NCBI RefSeq assembly: GCF_000003605.2
Contig: NW_003155742.1
Span: forward strand, 222,203-245,260
Reading direction: 5' to 3'
DNA: 23,058 nt
Source: Saccoglossus kowalevskii
Taxonomy: Eukaryota > Hemichordata > Enteropneusta > Harrimaniidae
This document shows positions 21,612 to 23,058 of the stretch, in pieces. A program made the translations under genes and the position numbers. The notes below the pieces were generated by a model. That model was given only the letters and a program-made list of their open reading frames with translations. It was not told the origin of the DNA and did no database searches. Each line of letters begins with the position of its first letter. Position 1 is the first letter of the stretch.

Positions 21612-22355
21612 AGTATAACTCGACTAGCTACGAACTAGGCCGGTAACCCGACTAGCTGTGAACTACTGTAGATCAGTATAACCCGACTAGTTCTGAACTA
21701 GACCGCCGGTAAAACCCGACCTGCTACGAACTAGGTGTAACACGACTAGACCGACTTAGCCCGATATAACCCGACTAGCTACGAACTAGACCGGTATAAC
21801 ACGACTAGCTACGAACTAGACCGGTAAAACCCGACCTGCTACGAACTAGGTGTAACACGACTAGACCGACTTAGCCCGATATAACCCGACTAGCTACGAA
21901 CTAGACTGGCGTAACACGACTAGACCGACTTAGACCGGTATAACCCGACTGAATATGAACTAGACCGGTATAACCCGACTAGCTGCGAACTAGAATGGTG
22001 TAACACGACTTGACCTACTTAGACTGGTATAACCCGACTATCCACGAACTAGACCGGTATAACCCGACTAGCTACGAACTAAACTGGTGGAACACCACTA
22101 AACCGATTTAGACCAGTATAACCCGACTAGATACGAGCTAGACCGGTATAACCCGACTAGCTACGAATTAGACTGGTGTAACACAACTATACCGACATAG
22201 ACCGGTGTATCACGACTATATACGAACTAGACCGGTATAACCCGATTTGCTGCTAACGAGACCGGTATAACACGACTAGCTACGAACTAGACCGGTATAA
22301 CCCGACTAGCTACGAACTACACCGGTATAACCCAACTAGCTACGAATTAGACCGA
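21612..22355. repeat. Minisatellite of about 30-bp monomers with higher-order units
   Basis: Roughly 25 monomers run head to tail. The main type is GTATAACCCGACTAGC followed by TACGAACTAGACCG. A shorter second type has CACGACTAGACCGACTTAG in place of the CTACGAACTAG part. The two types alternate in blocks rather than at random. An exact 86-bp segment at 21706-21791 recurs at 21821-21906, a 115-bp step that spans about four monomers. Frequent TAG triplets block all long reading frames, so it is non-coding. There are no spacers between repeats, which rules out a CRISPR array. Confidence 0.95.
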
Positions 22356-23058
22356 CAAACATGGTGGGTTTGGTGACGTACTTGGACAGAAATACTACGT
22401 GACACTGATCCACATTCATTTATACCAATTGACTTCAATTAAATTCAAGGTGGCCGATAAGGATAATTGTCAACAATTAAGTCATTATAAGTCAATTTTC
22501 GCTATCAGTTTAAACACGACGCCGCGTCACCAGATGGTCGCCCATAAGCAGAATTGGTCACGAGACCTCCCATTATATTGAACTTGGACATTTATTTTGT
22601 ATATGACAATTAAAAAAAGTGTTTTAAAGTGGTAGATGTATTTCATTCGTGTCTTTGGTATATCACATACACTATGTTTTGAGAGCGAAACCTTCTTGTA
22701 TGGTAGTTATTTCCGGTCTCCGATTAATCGAACGCATGTATTTTCCGGTGCCTTTGGATGAATGATGAAATGCACAAGTGTAGTTTCGTCACATTGGACA
22801 TTTTGTTATATTACACGGGGTCTGCGCTGAGTACGCACAACAAAGTGTGCACATATATAGTATCTCATTATTTTCTAGTGAATAGCGCTTTCTTGTTTAT
22901 GAACTCACTGCTTATGAAATTACTGAATTATAAAGAATGTACAATACAAAACACACATTATTTATATTGTTTTGTTTATGTTGAAAATACTGGATGCCAC
23001 AATGAGGCGACAGTCACCCTCGATCGTCAAACTTGCCTATTGACCACGTGACCATTTT
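22356..23058. other. Non-coding stretch at the right edge, no gene seen
   Basis: Only short ORFs occur. A 97-codon plus-strand frame at 22758-23051 has a low-complexity, AT-driven translation and no recognisable domain. An E-box CACGTG lies at 23045-23050. A gene continuing past the right edge cannot be excluded. Confidence 0.4.

Noticed and set aside
21612-22355. CRISPR-like array of about 30-bp repeats
   Set aside because: The repeats are contiguous with no unique spacers and are imperfect; this is a minisatellite in animal DNA.
22758-23051. 97-codon plus-strand ORF at the right edge
   Set aside because: Its composition is typical of AT-rich random translation, with no motif and no supporting signals.

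Overview
The window looks like nuclear DNA from a bilaterian animal, most plausibly a marine invertebrate. It is AT-rich, mostly non-coding, and full of simple repeats and short inverted-repeat elements. It carries one convincing protein-coding gene with animal-type signals (Kozak context, CCAAT boxes) and nothing resembling bacterial operons. The gene has the full vertebrate-like BHLHE22/23 (Beta3) signature, including its C-terminal Cys motif. That fits a deuterostome such as a hemichordate or lancelet, but this placement is a low-confidence inference.

The gene is an intronless minus-strand CDS at 18121-18807 encoding a 228-residue class II bHLH transcription factor of the BHLHE22/BHLHE23 (Beta3) group. 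A compact candidate promoter lies just upstream in transcript orientation (18942-19078), with an AT-rich TATA-like stretch, a CACGTG E-box, two opposed CCAAT boxes and a paired-class homeodomain site. A small CpG-rich island at about 20340-20465, 1.5 kb upstream, may be a distal promoter or a non-coding exon.

Left part (1-10033): a CACTA pentanucleotide array (1-288); five copies of a TTAA-flanked foldback MITE with Kolobok/T2-like ends (904-1032, 1717-1808, 7531-7652, 8857-8938, 9898-10033); a diverged tandem family of about 135-150 bp units, several carrying the POU octamer ATGCAAAT (about 1809-2830), interrupted by a TTA/TAA microsatellite whose core is a perfect 60-bp palindrome (2159-2218); and an inverted pair of YY1-like motifs (2957-3088). 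Two smaller degenerate repeats lie at 3675-3767 and 9075-9199. No gene is recognisable here.

Middle part (10034-17900): long AT-rich non-coding DNA with only short random-looking ORFs, a possible decayed MITE (about 13878-13965), and a short CGT microsatellite (17923-17942).

Right part (19079-23058): presumed upstream and intergenic DNA of the bHLH gene. It ends with a nested hairpin (21470-21520) and a 745-bp minisatellite of about 30-bp monomers with higher-order structure (21612-22355). The exciting candidates are repeat-based rather than a new protein system: the MITE family, the octamer-bearing repeats and the higher-order minisatellite.
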